64,000 nucleotides of DNA, from assembly GCF_013415125.1 (NCBI RefSeq), contig NZ_JACCDE010000005.1:62001-126000 (forward strand), given 5' to 3'. This document shows, piece after piece, positions 8,204 through 17,610 of this stretch. The notes below the pieces were generated by a model, which had not been told where the DNA came from, ran no database searches, and saw only the letters and a list, made by a program, of their open reading frames with translations. The DNA comes from Vreelandella glaciei. GTDB taxonomy: Bacteria > Pseudomonadota > Gammaproteobacteria > Pseudomonadales > Halomonadaceae. The position numbers and the translations under genes were made by a program. How positions within the stretch are numbered: the first letter of the stretch is position 1; every line of letters begins with the position of its first letter.

Positions 8204-9140
8204 AGCTCATTAACCGCTTATAGCGGCGCTCTAGCAGCGCATCGGTATCCATCGCCTGCAAACGCTCCAGGCTCGCGGTGAGCGCTTCCTTGACGCGCTC
8301 GGCGGTAGAGAGAGGATGGCGATGAGAGCCGCCTAACGGCTCTTTGATCAGCGAATCGACAAAACCCAGCTCCTTCAAGCGCTCGGCTGTGATCCCCATG
8401 GCCTGCGCGGCATCAGAAGCCTTGGTGGCACTCTTCCATAGAATCGAGGCGCAGCCTTCCGGTGAGATCACCGAGTAGGTGGAGTACTGCAGCATTTGCA
8501 GTTCATCGCATACACCGATGGCCAACGCGCCACCGGAGCCGCCCTCGCCCACCACGGTGGAGATAATCGGTGTTTTCAGTCGCGACATAACGGCCAGATT
8601 ATAGGCGATGGCCTCTGACTGGCCGCGCTCTTCCGCGTCGATGCCGGGATAAGCCCCAGGCGTATCGATAAAGGTCAGAATCGGCATCTTGAAGCGCTCA
8701 GCCATTTCCATCAGGCGGCACGCTTTGCGGTAGCCTTCTGGGCGCGGCATACCGAAGTTACGGCGCACCTTCTCTTTTACATCGCGGCCTTTTTGATGAC
8801 CAATCACCATCACCGGCGCATCGTTCAACCGTGCAATGCCACCCACTAGCGCCGCATCATCGGCGAAATTACGATCGCCGTGTAACTCGTCAAAGTCGGT
8901 GAAGATGTGTTCGAGATAGTCCAACGTATAGGGGCGCTGGGGGTGACGAGATATTTGAGAAACCTGCCAGGGAGTCAAATCCTTGAAGATCGATTCCGTC
9001 AGCTTACGGCTTTTCTCTTCCAGCCGAGAGATCTCGTCAGAAAGGTTCACTTGGCTATCAGAGCTGACCAAACGCAGCTCTTCAATTTTTGCCTGAAGTT
9101 CGGCAATGGGCTGTTCAAAATCGAGATAATTAGGATTCAT
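8184..9140 (-). CDS. accA: Acetyl-CoA carboxylase carboxyltransferase subunit alpha
   Basis: With AccD it transfers the carboxyl group from biotin to acetyl-CoA, giving malonyl-CoA for fatty acid synthesis. The 318 residues match the family. I chose the ATG at 9140 because the family begins with M-x-x-N-[YF][10 protein letters not shown]; an ATG ten codons upstream has no family support. Diagnostic stretches: [35 protein letters not shown] and [15 protein letters not shown], the oxyanion-hole and CoA-binding regions. It lies between dnaE and tilS as in E. coli (dnaE-accA) and in other gammaproteobacteria. Confidence 0.97.
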   Translation of the reverse strand: MNPNYLDFEQPIAELQAKIEELRLVSSDSQVNLSDEISRLEEKSRKLTESIFKDLTPWQVSQISRHPQRPYTLDYLEHIFTDFDELHGDRNFADDAALVGGIARLNDAPVMVIGHQKGRDVKEKVRRNFGMPRPEGYRKACRLMEMAERFKMPILTFIDTPGAYPGIDAEERGQSEAIAYNLAVMSRLKTPIISTVVGEGGSGGALAIGVCDELQMLQYSTYSVISPEGCASILWKSATKASDAAQAMGITAERLKELGFVDSLIKEPLGGSHRHPLSTAERVKEALTASLERLQAMDTDALLERRYKRLMSYGAPAA

Positions 9141-9258
9141 CGGCTCTGCCTGGTCAAAATAAGCATGCATATGTGTGTAGAGAGTATAAAGAGCATTATC
9201 GCACCCTGACCCTGCTGCGCAAGGTGGGTGTTCGCCCGTTTACCCGTTAACGATACTT

Positions 9259-12200
9259 TTAACGATAACGTAGCTGAACGCCTGCCTGGCCCTGCACATC
9301 CCGCAGCGCCAGCAGTAAATCGTCGCTTGGCGCGACTTTCCACTCATCGGCAAGTTCCAGCCACGCGACAGCTGCCGGGTGTCGATACTGTAGGCGCACC
9401 GGCAAGCCCTCTTGATCGCGATACGGCGTCAGGCTGTCGCGCAGGGTTTCAATTAAGCGACCATTGATTTGGGCGGCGTCCAGCGCCAGCTCCACCGCTT
9501 GGCCGTAGCGAATACGTGCTGTCACCATCGGTGTGACGTCTTTACCGCGCAGGCGCAGGCCGCCAGAGAATTCATCGCTGGAAACCTCGCCCTCTACGAT
9601 GAGCACTTGGTCGGCCTCAATCTGACCGCGCAACTGCTCGAATAACTCCCCAAACAGCGAGGCTTCAATGCGCCCGGTGCGGTCGTCCAGGGTAATAAAC
9701 GCCATGGTATCGCCGCGTTTGGACTTCATGGTACGCACGCCGACCACGAGACCTGCCACACGCTGGGGGTCGCGGGAGGGCTTTAAATCGCTGATTCGCG
9801 TAGACACGAAGCGCTTTAATTCGCGCTCGTACTCATCAATCGGGTGCCCCGTCAGATAAAGCCCCAGGGTATCTTTCTCCCCCGAGAGGCGCTCGCGATC
9901 GGTCCACTCTCGGGCGTTGATATATTCGGCGTAAACGTTGCTATCACTGTCGTCGGCTTCAACGAAGGCGTCGCCGAACATATCCAGCATACCCAGGTTT
10001 TGATTGGTATGGTTCTGGGCGGCGGCTTTCAGCGCGTCTTCCATGGCAGCGAATAGCACCGCGCGGTTGGGACCGATGGTATCCAGCGCGCCGGAGCGAA
10101 TCAGTGCTTCCAGGGTGCGCTTATTCATCCGTTTGGGATCCATGCGGCGACAGAAGTCGAAGATATCCTTAAACGGACCGTCTGCCTCACGGGCTTCAAC
10201 AATGGCACCAATCGGTCCTTCGCCCACGCCACGAATCGCGCCCAGGCCATAAACCACCCGCGCATCGGTATCGACGGTGAATTTATAGCCACCGACGTTA
10301 ACGTTCGGTGGGGTCACCGTGAGTTTGAGGTTGCGACACTCCTCAATCAGCGGTACCACCTTATCCAGGTTGTCCATCTCTGTGGACATCACCGCGGCCA
10401 TGAAAGGCCCTGGATAGTGGGCTTTTAGCCACGCCGTTTGATAGGAAACCAAGGCGTAGGCGGCCGAGTGCGACTTGTTAAAACCGTAACCGGCGAATTT
10501 TTCCACCAAGTCAAAGATGTTACCGGCGAGGTCTTTATCGATACCGTTGGCGGCACAACCTTCCATAAAGCCGTCGCGCTGTTTGGCCATTTCTTCAGGC
10601 TTTTTCTTACCCATGGCCCGGCGCAACATATCGGCTTGGCCGAGGCTATAGCCTGCCATTACCTGAGCGATCTGCATGACCTGCTCTTGGTAAAGAATGA
10701 TGCCGTAGGTAGGCGCCAGCACCGGCTTCAACAGTTCGTGTTGGTAATCCGGGTGTGGATAAGAGACTTCGGCTCGGCCGTGCTTACGATTGATAAAGTC
10801 ATCAACCATGCCCGACTGCAGCGGGCCGGGGCGGAACAGCGCCACCAGGGCGATCATATCGTCCAGCGAGTCGGGCAGCAGACGCTTGATCAGCTCTTTC
10901 ATGCCGCGGGATTCAAGCTGGAACACCGCGGTGGTTTCGGCGCGCTTGAGCATTTCAAAGGTCGGCGCGTCGTCCAGTGGGATGCTCTCGATACTGAGCG
11001 GTCCCTGACCGTTAACGCTGCGCACCTTATCGACCATCTCCAGCGCCCAGTCGATAATCGTCAGCGTGCGTAGGCCCAGGAAGTCAAACTTGACCAGCCC
11101 CGCCTCTTCGATATCGTTTTTATCGAACTGAACGACCAAGCCTGAGCCGTCTTCGTCGCACAACAGCGGCGAGAAGTCCGTCAGTTTGGTCGGCGCAATG
11201 ACCACGCCCCCGGCGTGCTTACCGGTACCCCGGGTGGTGCCCTCGAGCTTGAGGGCCATCTCCCAGATTTCCTCAGCTTCTTCATCGTTACCGATAAACT
11301 CTTTGAGCGCGGGTTCCTGCTCGATGGCTTTGGCCAGGGTCATGCCCACTTCAAAGGGAATCAACTTGGAGAGCTTATCCCCAAGAGAGTAGGGCCGCCC
11401 CTGAGCGCGGGCAACATCACGCACCACGGCCTTGGCGGCCATGGTGCCAAACGTCACGATCTGAGATACCGCATTGCGTCCGTAACGCTCGGCCACGTAC
11501 TCAATGACCTTATCGCGTTTCTCCATACAGAAATCGACGTCAAAGTCGGGCATGGAGACACGTTCCGGGTTCAGGAAGCGCTCAAACAGCAGATCGTAAC
11601 CAATTGGATCCAGATCGGTGATCTTTTGCGCATAGGCCACCAGCGAACCAGCACCCGAGCCGCGCCCTGGGCCTACAGGGACGCTGTTATCTTTTGCCCA
11701 CTGGATAAAGTCCATTACGATCAGGAAGTAGCCAGGAAAGCCCATCTGGATAATAACGTTGAGCTCAAACTCCAGCCGATCGCGGTAGCGCTGGTCGATC
11801 GCCTTGTACTCGTCGCTGTCGCGGGGATAGCGCTCAGCAGGGAAAAGAAAATCGAGTCGATCCGTCAGGCCATCGTGAGAGACCTTGCGGAAGAACTCAT
11901 CCTGGGTCATGCCCTCAGGAATTTCGAATTCGGGTAGGAAAATCTCACCCAAACGCACGTTCACGCTGCAGCGCTCGGCGATCATAACGCTGTTTTCCAG
12001 CGCTTCGGGAATATCCGCAAACAGCGCCGCCATCTCGTCAGGGCTTTTTAGGTACTGCTCTTCGGTGTAGCGGCGTTCACGACGTGGGTCATCCAGCGCT
12101 TTACCTTCGCCGATAGCGACGCGGGTTTCGTGGGCCCAGTAATCGTCGCGCTCTAAAAAGCGAACGTCGTTGGTCGCCACCACCGGTGTGCCTGTCTCAA

Positions 12201-12765
12201 TGGCCAGCTTGACGCTGGCGTGAACGCAGGCCTCTTCCAATGGGCGCCCGGTGCGCACTAGCTCTAAATAAAAACGTTCGGGAAACGCTGCCTGCCACTC
12301 TTCAAGTAACTGGCGTGCTTCAGGCTCATGATCAGAGAGCAGGTGTCGGCCAATCTCACCCTCCCGCGCACCGGAAAGCGCTATCAGCCCTTCGCTCTGC
12401 TCTAACACCCACTGTTTATCGAGAATGGCCCGCCCCTGGCGCTGGCCATGGGTCCAGCCTTTAGAGATCAACTCGGTAAGGTTGCGATAGCCAACGTCAT
12501 TCATGGCCAGCAGCGTTAGCCGATAGGGGTGCGATTCGTCGTGGGGGTTTTGCAGCCATAAATCGCTGCCGATGATCGGCTTCAACCCCGCCCCCTGGGC
12601 GGCTTTATAAAACTTGACCAAACCAAACAGGTTGGTCTCATCAGTCAAGGCCAGCGCTGGCATCGCCCGCTCAGCGGTTGTGCTGACCAGTGATTTGAGC
12701 TTAACCAGGCCGTCGACCAGGGAGTATTCACTGTGCAAACGTAAATGAACGAACGGGACCGTCAT
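9259..12765 (-). CDS. dnaE: DNA polymerase III subunit alpha
   Basis: Replicative polymerase catalytic subunit. The 1168 residues match DnaE1 of gammaproteobacteria. Domains in order: N-terminal PHP domain (FVHLRLHSEYSLVDG at residues 5-19), the polymerase core with GPGRGSGAGSLVAYA and the catalytic MPDFDVDFCMEKR around residue 400, further fingers with FRPGPLQSGMVDDF and YGFNKSHSAAYALVSYQTAW, then the helix-hairpin-helix and an OB-fold region (LVVGVRTMKSKRGDTMAFITLDD, about 985-1010), and the short C-terminal tau-binding tail. It lies between rnhB and accA on the same strand. Confidence 0.98.
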   Translation of the reverse strand: MTVPFVHLRLHSEYSLVDGLVKLKSLVSTTAERAMPALALTDETNLFGLVKFYKAAQGAGLKPIIGSDLWLQNPHDESHPYRLTLLAMNDVGYRNLTELISKGWTHGQRQGRAILDKQWVLEQSEGLIALSGAREGEIGRHLLSDHEPEARQLLEEWQAAFPERFYLELVRTGRPLEEACVHASVKLAIETGTPVVATNDVRFLERDDYWAHETRVAIGEGKALDDPRRERRYTEEQYLKSPDEMAALFADIPEALENSVMIAERCSVNVRLGEIFLPEFEIPEGMTQDEFFRKVSHDGLTDRLDFLFPAERYPRDSDEYKAIDQRYRDRLEFELNVIIQMGFPGYFLIVMDFIQWAKDNSVPVGPGRGSGAGSLVAYAQKITDLDPIGYDLLFERFLNPERVSMPDFDVDFCMEKRDKVIEYVAERYGRNAVSQIVTFGTMAAKAVVRDVARAQGRPYSLGDKLSKLIPFEVGMTLAKAIEQEPALKEFIGNDEEAEEIWEMALKLEGTTRGTGKHAGGVVIAPTKLTDFSPLLCDEDGSGLVVQFDKNDIEEAGLVKFDFLGLRTLTIIDWALEMVDKVRSVNGQGPLSIESIPLDDAPTFEMLKRAETTAVFQLESRGMKELIKRLLPDSLDDMIALVALFRPGPLQSGMVDDFINRKHGRAEVSYPHPDYQHELLKPVLAPTYGIILYQEQVMQIAQVMAGYSLGQADMLRRAMGKKKPEEMAKQRDGFMEGCAANGIDKDLAGNIFDLVEKFAGYGFNKSHSAAYALVSYQTAWLKAHYPGPFMAAVMSTEMDNLDKVVPLIEECRNLKLTVTPPNVNVGGYKFTVDTDARVVYGLGAIRGVGEGPIGAIVEAREADGPFKDIFDFCRRMDPKRMNKRTLEALIRSGALDTIGPNRAVLFAAMEDALKAAAQNHTNQNLGMLDMFGDAFVEADDSDSNVYAEYINAREWTDRERLSGEKDTLGLYLTGHPIDEYERELKRFVSTRISDLKPSRDPQRVAGLVVGVRTMKSKRGDTMAFITLDDRTGRIEASLFGELFEQLRGQIEADQVLIVEGEVSSDEFSGGLRLRGKDVTPMVTARIRYGQAVELALDAAQINGRLIETLRDSLTPYRDQEGLPVRLQYRHPAAVAWLELADEWKVAPSDDLLLALRDVQGQAGVQLRYR

Positions 12766-12803
12766 GAGACTCTCAGAAATACGCTAGATGAAGAAGAAAT
12801 ACG

Positions 12804-13436
12804 TTAAAGCAGCGCCAACTGACGCTGCACCGGCGCAAAGCTACGACGATGGTCGGCCAGTGGCCCGTGAGCTGCAAGCGCCGTCAGGTGTTCTTTGGTC
12901 GGGTAGCCTTTATGGCGCGCAAAACCATACTCAGGATAGCACTCATCCAAGGCAACCATTTGGGCATCCCGGGCAACCTTGGCCAGAATCGATGCGGCGG
13001 CGATGGCCGCGTGACGCGCATCGCCCTTCACCACGGCCTGCCCAGGCAGCAGATGGCCAGGTAATTTATTGCCATCGACAAGTAGATATTCCGCCGCCGG
13101 TGCCAATGCATCAATGGCTCGACGCATGGCTAAGTGGGTAGCGTGGTAAATATTCAGTGCATCCACTTCGGCAGCGCTGGCTTCTGCCACGGCAAAGGCT
13201 AACGCCCGCTCGCGAATCTGACTGTCCAGCGCTTCACGCTTGCGCGCCGTCAATTTTTTAGAGTCGGTAAGACCGTCAATCGGCTGAGCGGGGTCAAGAA
13301 TTACCGCAGCGGCTACCACACTGCCTATCAGCGGCCCACGTCCCACCTCATCAACCCCTGCCAGACGCTCACCACGGTAGGCAATTTTTAGCGGTTGAAA
13401 ATCCTTGTGCTCGATCAACCAATGCTCAATTGCCAT
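12804..13436 (-). CDS. rnhB: Ribonuclease HII
   Basis: Cuts RNA-DNA junctions and embedded ribonucleotides. The 210 residues contain [22 protein letters not shown] with the catalytic [19 protein letters not shown], and the later acidic residue in [20 protein letters not shown] is also typical. I prefer the ATG at 13436, which has GGAG seven bases upstream; a TTG one codon earlier overlaps the spacing. The start overlaps the lpxB stop by 11 bp, as in the lpxB-rnhB-dnaE order of E. coli. Confidence 0.97.
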   Translation of the reverse strand: MAIEHWLIEHKDFQPLKIAYRGERLAGVDEVGRGPLIGSVVAAAVILDPAQPIDGLTDSKKLTARKREALDSQIRERALAFAVAEASAAEVDALNIYHATHLAMRRAIDALAPAAEYLLVDGNKLPGHLLPGQAVVKGDARHAAIAAASILAKVARDAQMVALDECYPEYGFARHKGYPTKEHLTALAAHGPLADHRRSFAPVQRQLALL

Positions 13437-14598
13437 CAACAGTCTCCAGTGGCTGGCCTGCTGCTAGCTGGCTAATTGCCTCGGCGGCGCGACGGCTGGC
13501 GTTGCGCTGGAGCGTAGCGTGCATCTCGGCAAAGCGCGCTTCCAACGCATGGCGGCCTGCCTCATCTGACAGCATGGCACTAAGCTGGTCGGCAATCGCC
13601 TCGGGTGAGGCGGCCTCTTGAATCAGTTCGGGCACCAGCGTGGCCTGGGCAATCAAATTGGGCAGCGACACCCACTGGGTTTTTACCATTCGTTTAGCCA
13701 GCCAGTGGGTGGCGGGGGCCATTTTGTAGGCCACTAGCATGCTGCGGTGACACAGCATGGCTTCCAACGCGGCGGTACCCGAGGCCAGCAGTACCACATC
13801 GCTCGCCACCATGGCTTCACGGGCCTGGCCATCGAGCAACGCAGTACGCTCAGCCAGTAGCGGGTAATTAGCCAGCAGTGCGCTGATTTCCCGGCGGCGA
13901 TCAGCAGTGGCCGCAGGAATCAACACCTGCAGCGCCGGGTGGCGCTGGCACAGCTGTTCGGCAGCGTTAAGAAAAGTATCACCCAAAAAGCGAATTTCAT
14001 TGGCCCGGGAACCGGGCAACAGCGCCAACACTTGGCTATCAGGCGCTAGCTCCAGCGCTTGACGGGTGGCAACACGGTCATTTTCCAGCGGCATCTCGTC
14101 GGCCAGAGGATGGCCCACAAAGGCGACGGGGACACGGTGTTCGCGATAGAAGGCGGCTTCAAAAGGGAGCAGTGTTAGCATGCCGTTTACCGATTTAGCG
14201 ATGCCTTTTACCCGCCCCTGGCGCCACGCCCATACGGAAGGACTCACGTAGTGGGCGGTGGTAATACCCGCTTCGCGGAGCTGGCGTTCCAGACCTAAAT
14301 TGAAGTCAGGGGCATCAATACCGAGCATAATATCTGGCTGCCAGGCCAAGGCTTCGGCTTTTAGGGTTCGACGCACGCGGATCAGTTCGGGGAGGTGCTT
14401 GAGCACTTCAACCAACCCCATTACCGCGAGGGTCTCTAAAGGGAAGCGGCTCTCCATGCCTTCTGCTTGCATGCGCGGCCCACCAATACCACGAAACTCG
14501 ACGTCGGGATGGCGTGCTTTCAGTTCGCGCATCAGCCCAGCACCAAGAATATCGCCAGATAGCTCTCCGGCCACGAGGTAGACGCGTTGCAGGGTCAT
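13426..14598 (-). CDS. lpxB: Lipid-A-disaccharide synthase
   Basis: Joins UDP-diacylglucosamine and lipid X to form the lipid A disaccharide at the inner membrane surface (GT19 family). The 390-residue protein begins with [18 protein letters not shown], the glycine-rich family start, and contains [35 protein letters not shown] (donor binding) and [21 protein letters not shown] near the C-terminus. It is encoded between lpxA (17-bp gap) and rnhB (overlap), in the lipid A cluster. Confidence 0.97.
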   Translation of the reverse strand: MTLQRVYLVAGELSGDILGAGLMRELKARHPDVEFRGIGGPRMQAEGMESRFPLETLAVMGLVEVLKHLPELIRVRRTLKAEALAWQPDIMLGIDAPDFNLGLERQLREAGITTAHYVSPSVWAWRQGRVKGIAKSVNGMLTLLPFEAAFYREHRVPVAFVGHPLADEMPLENDRVATRQALELAPDSQVLALLPGSRANEIRFLGDTFLNAAEQLCQRHPALQVLIPAATADRRREISALLANYPLLAERTALLDGQAREAMVASDVVLLASGTAALEAMLCHRSMLVAYKMAPATHWLAKRMVKTQWVSLPNLIAQATLVPELIQEAASPEAIADQLSAMLSDEAGRHALEARFAEMHATLQRNASRRAAEAISQLAAGQPLETVDGN

Positions 14599-14615
14599 AG
14601 GCAGATCAGCATGGG

Positions 14616-15383
14616 TTAGCGGGTAATGCCGCGGGTCGAACGCTCAATAGAGGCGGCAAAATGCTCGACTTCGGGTAGCTCAAAGCGGTTACGCATTTCG
14701 GCAAGTGCCTGCTCAGTGGTCAACCCTTGGCGATAGACCATCTTATAGGCGGCGGTTAAAGCATTAATCGCTTCGCGGCTAAAGCCACGGCGCTTTAAGC
14801 CCACCAGGTTAAGGCCACGTGCTTCGGCAGGGTTGCCATTAATCATGATATAGGCGGGGGTGTCTTTGGTGATAATCGAGCCTCCACCCGCCATGGCGTG
14901 ATCGCCAAAATGGCAGAACTGGTGTACTGCCGCCAAACCACCCAGAATTACATGGTTGCCGACGGTGACATGCCCCGCCAAGGTGACCTGGTTGGCCAAA
15001 ATACAGTCATTACCAATAACGCAGTCATGGCCGACATGAACGTAGGCCATTAACAGGTTACGCGAACCAATGGTGGTTTCACTACGATCCTGAACGGTGC
15101 CACGGTGAATGGTGGCACCTTCACGAATGACATTATCGTCACCCATCACTAAACGTGTCGGCTCGCCTGCGTATTTCTTGTCCTGGCAGTCTTCGCCTAC
15201 CGAGGCGAACTGAAAGATACGCGTGCGCTCACCCAGCGTGGTGGGGCCTTTAACCACCACATGGGGGCCAATTACCGAGCCCGCGCCGATCGTGACGCCG
15301 GGGCCGATAATGCTAAAAGGGCCTACCTCAACGTCGTCGGCAAGGCGCGCCGTCGGGTCGACCAGTGCAGTAGGATGTATCAA
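14616..15383 (-). CDS. lpxA: UDP-N-acetylglucosamine acyltransferase
   Basis: First step of lipid A synthesis: transfers hydroxyacyl from ACP to UDP-GlcNAc. The left-handed beta-helix is visible as hexapeptide repeats ([19 protein letters not shown]). [26 protein letters not shown] holds the catalytic histidine, and [17 protein letters not shown] marks the C-terminal helical part. The best start is a TTG at 15383 ([11 protein letters not shown] follows), with GGAAGG upstream and overlapping the fabZ stop as TTGA; a TTG seven codons earlier is less likely. With this start the protein has 255 residues. Confidence 0.95.
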   Translation of the reverse strand: MIHPTALVDPTARLADDVEVGPFSIIGPGVTIGAGSVIGPHVVVKGPTTLGERTRIFQFASVGEDCQDKKYAGEPTRLVMGDDNVIREGATIHRGTVQDRSETTIGSRNLLMAYVHVGHDCVIGNDCILANQVTLAGHVTVGNHVILGGLAAVHQFCHFGDHAMAGGGSIITKDTPAYIMINGNPAEARGLNLVGLKRRGFSREAINALTAAYKMVYRQGLTTEQALAEMRNRFELPEVEHFAASIERSTRGITR

Positions 15384-15823
15384 GCCACCTTCCTCTCGGC
15401 ACAAATAATTTCCGCTTCGCAGGCCAGCTCACCGTCAACCGAGGCACGGCATGCAAATTTCCAAATACCGCGTTTACCTTTAATCACGTCGGCCTCTAAG
15501 GTGAGCTTGTCACCCGGCATTACCGGGCGCTTAAAGCGCACCTTGTCACTGCCTACCAGGTAGTATACATAGCCATCGGCGGGCAGTTTATTGACCGTTT
15601 TAAAGCCGAGAATACCGCAAACTTGGGCCAGTGCTTCAATCACCAGCACACCAGGCATAATCGGGTGATGCGGAAAATGGCCGTTGAAAAACGGCTCGTT
15701 GATGCTGACATTCTTGTACGCAACGATGGATTCACCGATGGCTAGTTCCGTTACTCGATCCACCAGCAAAAAAGGGTAGCGGTGGGGCAAGTACTCGCGA
15801 ATTTCATTGATATCCATAACCAT
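15380..15823 (-). CDS. fabZ: 3-hydroxyacyl-[acyl-carrier-protein] dehydratase FabZ
   Basis: Dehydrates beta-hydroxyacyl-ACP in fatty acid elongation. The hot-dog protein has [14 protein letters not shown], then [26 protein letters not shown] with the active-site H and E, typical of FabZ rather than FabA. The start at 15823 ([21 protein letters not shown] eight bases upstream) gives 147 residues, the normal size; the open frame upstream has no support. Coupled to lpxA by overlapping stop and start. Confidence 0.96.
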   Translation of the reverse strand: MVMDINEIREYLPHRYPFLLVDRVTELAIGESIVAYKNVSINEPFFNGHFPHHPIMPGVLVIEALAQVCGILGFKTVNKLPADGYVYYLVGSDKVRFKRPVMPGDKLTLEADVIKGKRGIWKFACRASVDGELACEAEIICAERKVA

Positions 15824-15962
15824 CGTAGCGACCTCTAAAATAACAAAACGCCTAATGACTCTCAGGCAAATACCAGCACCCCTGCTGGCCAAAAAGCAGT
15901 GGATTATAACCTGCTGCTATTCAGCCTCAAGTCAGTGGCAGGTAAATTTCATTCAGCATAAA

Positions 15963-16997
15963 TCAATCACGCTGTTTTTTTTCCAATCTTGCTAGGCGCT
16001 TAGCGATATCATCGAGCTGTTTAAAACGCACCGCGTTTTTACGCCACTGGGTATTGGCCATAGCGCCGGTACCTGAGGAGTAGACCCCCGGTTCATGGAT
16101 TGAGTTTGTCACCAAGCTCATTCCCGTCACCTGAACGCCATCGCAAATCGTTAGATGGCCGGACAAACCAACGCCGCCACCCAGCATGCAGTGTTTACCG
16201 ACCTTGGTAGAGCCGGCAATGCCCACACAGCCCGCTAAGGCGCTGTGATCGCCAATGATGACGTTATGAGCAATTTGTACCTGACTATCGATTTTGACGT
16301 CATCACCAATCACCGTATCACCCAGTGCGCCCCGATCGATGCTGGAGCAACTGCCCACCTCAACGTCATCGCCCAGCACAACGCCTCCCAGCTGGGCAAT
16401 TTTATGCCAGCCAGCACCGTCGTGGGCAAAACCAAATCCGTCACCGCCGATAACACAACCACTTTGCAGGATGACTCGCTTACCTACCACCACACCATGA
16501 CACACCGTGACATTGGCATGCAGTCGTGTTGCTTCGCCGATAATGCTGTCGGCCCCAACCACGCTCCCTGCTCCAATCGCTACGCGGTCGCCCAGCACCA
16601 CACCCGCTTCAATCACAGCGTGAGCCTGAATACAGACATCGGCGCCTATCTGAGCATCTTCCGCTACGACTGCGGTAGGGTGAATACCAACAATATCGCG
16701 GGCGGGCAATGGGTCAAACAGCTGCGATAGCTTGGCATAGCCTAGGTAAGGATTATCAATTTCCAGACGCGCTACCGGGCAGTGTTTACCGTGCTCAGGG
16801 TGCAGTAATACAGCGGCCGCCTTGGTCGTCGCCAGATCTTTCAGATAGGCGCGATTGGCCAGAAAAGCGACTTGATCCGGCTGCGCTTCTTTTAACGTCG
16901 CCAAGCCACGTATCGGCTGCTGGGCGTTGCCGCTAACGGCAATGTCCAATTGGCGCGCAATGTCTGCGAGGGTTAGGTGATGAGAAGCGTGCGTCAT
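15963..16997 (-). CDS. lpxD: UDP-3-O-(3-hydroxyacyl)glucosamine N-acyltransferase
   Basis: Third step of lipid A synthesis, adding the N-linked hydroxyacyl chain. N-terminal uridine-binding domain (LTLADIARQLDIAVSG... AFLANRAYLKDL), then many hexapeptide repeats and the catalytic region QSGCVIGGDGFGFAHDGAGWHKIAQ and SSIDRGALGDTVIGDDVKID, and a C-terminal helix (RFKQLDDIAKRLARLEKKQ). The ATG at 16997 (344 residues) is preferred over a TTG ten codons earlier; neither has a strong RBS. Follows skp with a 53-bp gap. Confidence 0.95.
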   Translation of the reverse strand: MTHASHHLTLADIARQLDIAVSGNAQQPIRGLATLKEAQPDQVAFLANRAYLKDLATTKAAAVLLHPEHGKHCPVARLEIDNPYLGYAKLSQLFDPLPARDIVGIHPTAVVAEDAQIGADVCIQAHAVIEAGVVLGDRVAIGAGSVVGADSIIGEATRLHANVTVCHGVVVGKRVILQSGCVIGGDGFGFAHDGAGWHKIAQLGGVVLGDDVEVGSCSSIDRGALGDTVIGDDVKIDSQVQIAHNVIIGDHSALAGCVGIAGSTKVGKHCMLGGGVGLSGHLTICDGVQVTGMSLVTNSIHEPGVYSSGTGAMANTQWRKNAVRFKQLDDIAKRLARLEKKQRD

Positions 16998-17050
16998 GGG
17001 AGCCCAGGGAAGCTTTGGTGTGGTCAAGCCACACCAATCATCGTTTAAAT

Positions 17051-17554
17051 TTAGTTCAGGGTATCAAAAATCTGCGTGACTTCGTCGGTCACATTGGGCA
17101 GATCCACACCTGAGTGCAGTACGCCCTGGGGCTCAACCAGTACATCAATACCGTGGCGTTCCAGTACCTGTGCGACGGCTTGCTCCAACTTCGGTTCAGC
17201 GCTTTCTAAAAACTGCTGCTCAGAGCTCTGCTGGGCCTGCATGACTTCCCGGCGAAGCTGCTCAAAACGACTGCCCTTCTCTTGTAGTTCGCTAATCAGC
17301 GACTCACGCTGAGACTGGGCCATGGTTTCGCCTTCGTTCTGCAAACGCTGCTGTAATTGCTGTAGCTCATTACCCAGGTTCTGTGCTTCACGCTGCTGAT
17401 TGCCGATCTGCCCTTCCAGAGTACTCATTGAGGCCTGTGCCGACTGGGTATTCATCAATGCTGCTCGCCAGTCTAATACCGCTACTTCTGCCGCATGAGC
17501 GGGCAAAATCATCGCGCCCAACAGGCATACCACCGCTGTTAGTCTACGCATCAT
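17051..17554 (-). CDS. skp: Periplasmic chaperone Skp/OmpH
   Basis: Holds unfolded outer membrane proteins in the periplasm. An N-terminal signal peptide (RRLTAVVCLLGAMILPAHA, cleavage after about residue 21) is followed by EVAVLDWRAALMNTQSAQ, the family beta strand, and a long charged coiled coil (about 40-120) with many Gln and Glu. The 167-residue length fits Skp. AAGGAG lies before the ATG. Lies directly after bamA (56-bp gap), the conserved bamA-skp-lpxD order. Confidence 0.94.
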   Translation of the reverse strand: MMRRLTAVVCLLGAMILPAHAAEVAVLDWRAALMNTQSAQASMSTLEGQIGNQQREAQNLGNELQQLQQRLQNEGETMAQSQRESLISELQEKGSRFEQLRREVMQAQQSSEQQFLESAEPKLEQAVAQVLERHGIDVLVEPQGVLHSGVDLPNVTDEVTQIFDTLN

Positions 17555-17610
17555 GTTATCTCCTTAGGTCACGCCAGCCGCGCGCCGCCATGGCACGCGG
17601 TCTAGCAAAA

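Noticed and set aside
10438..11937. Long plus-strand frames (211 and 240 codons) within dnaE
   Set aside because: Antisense shadows of a high-GC essential gene that matches DnaE from end to end.
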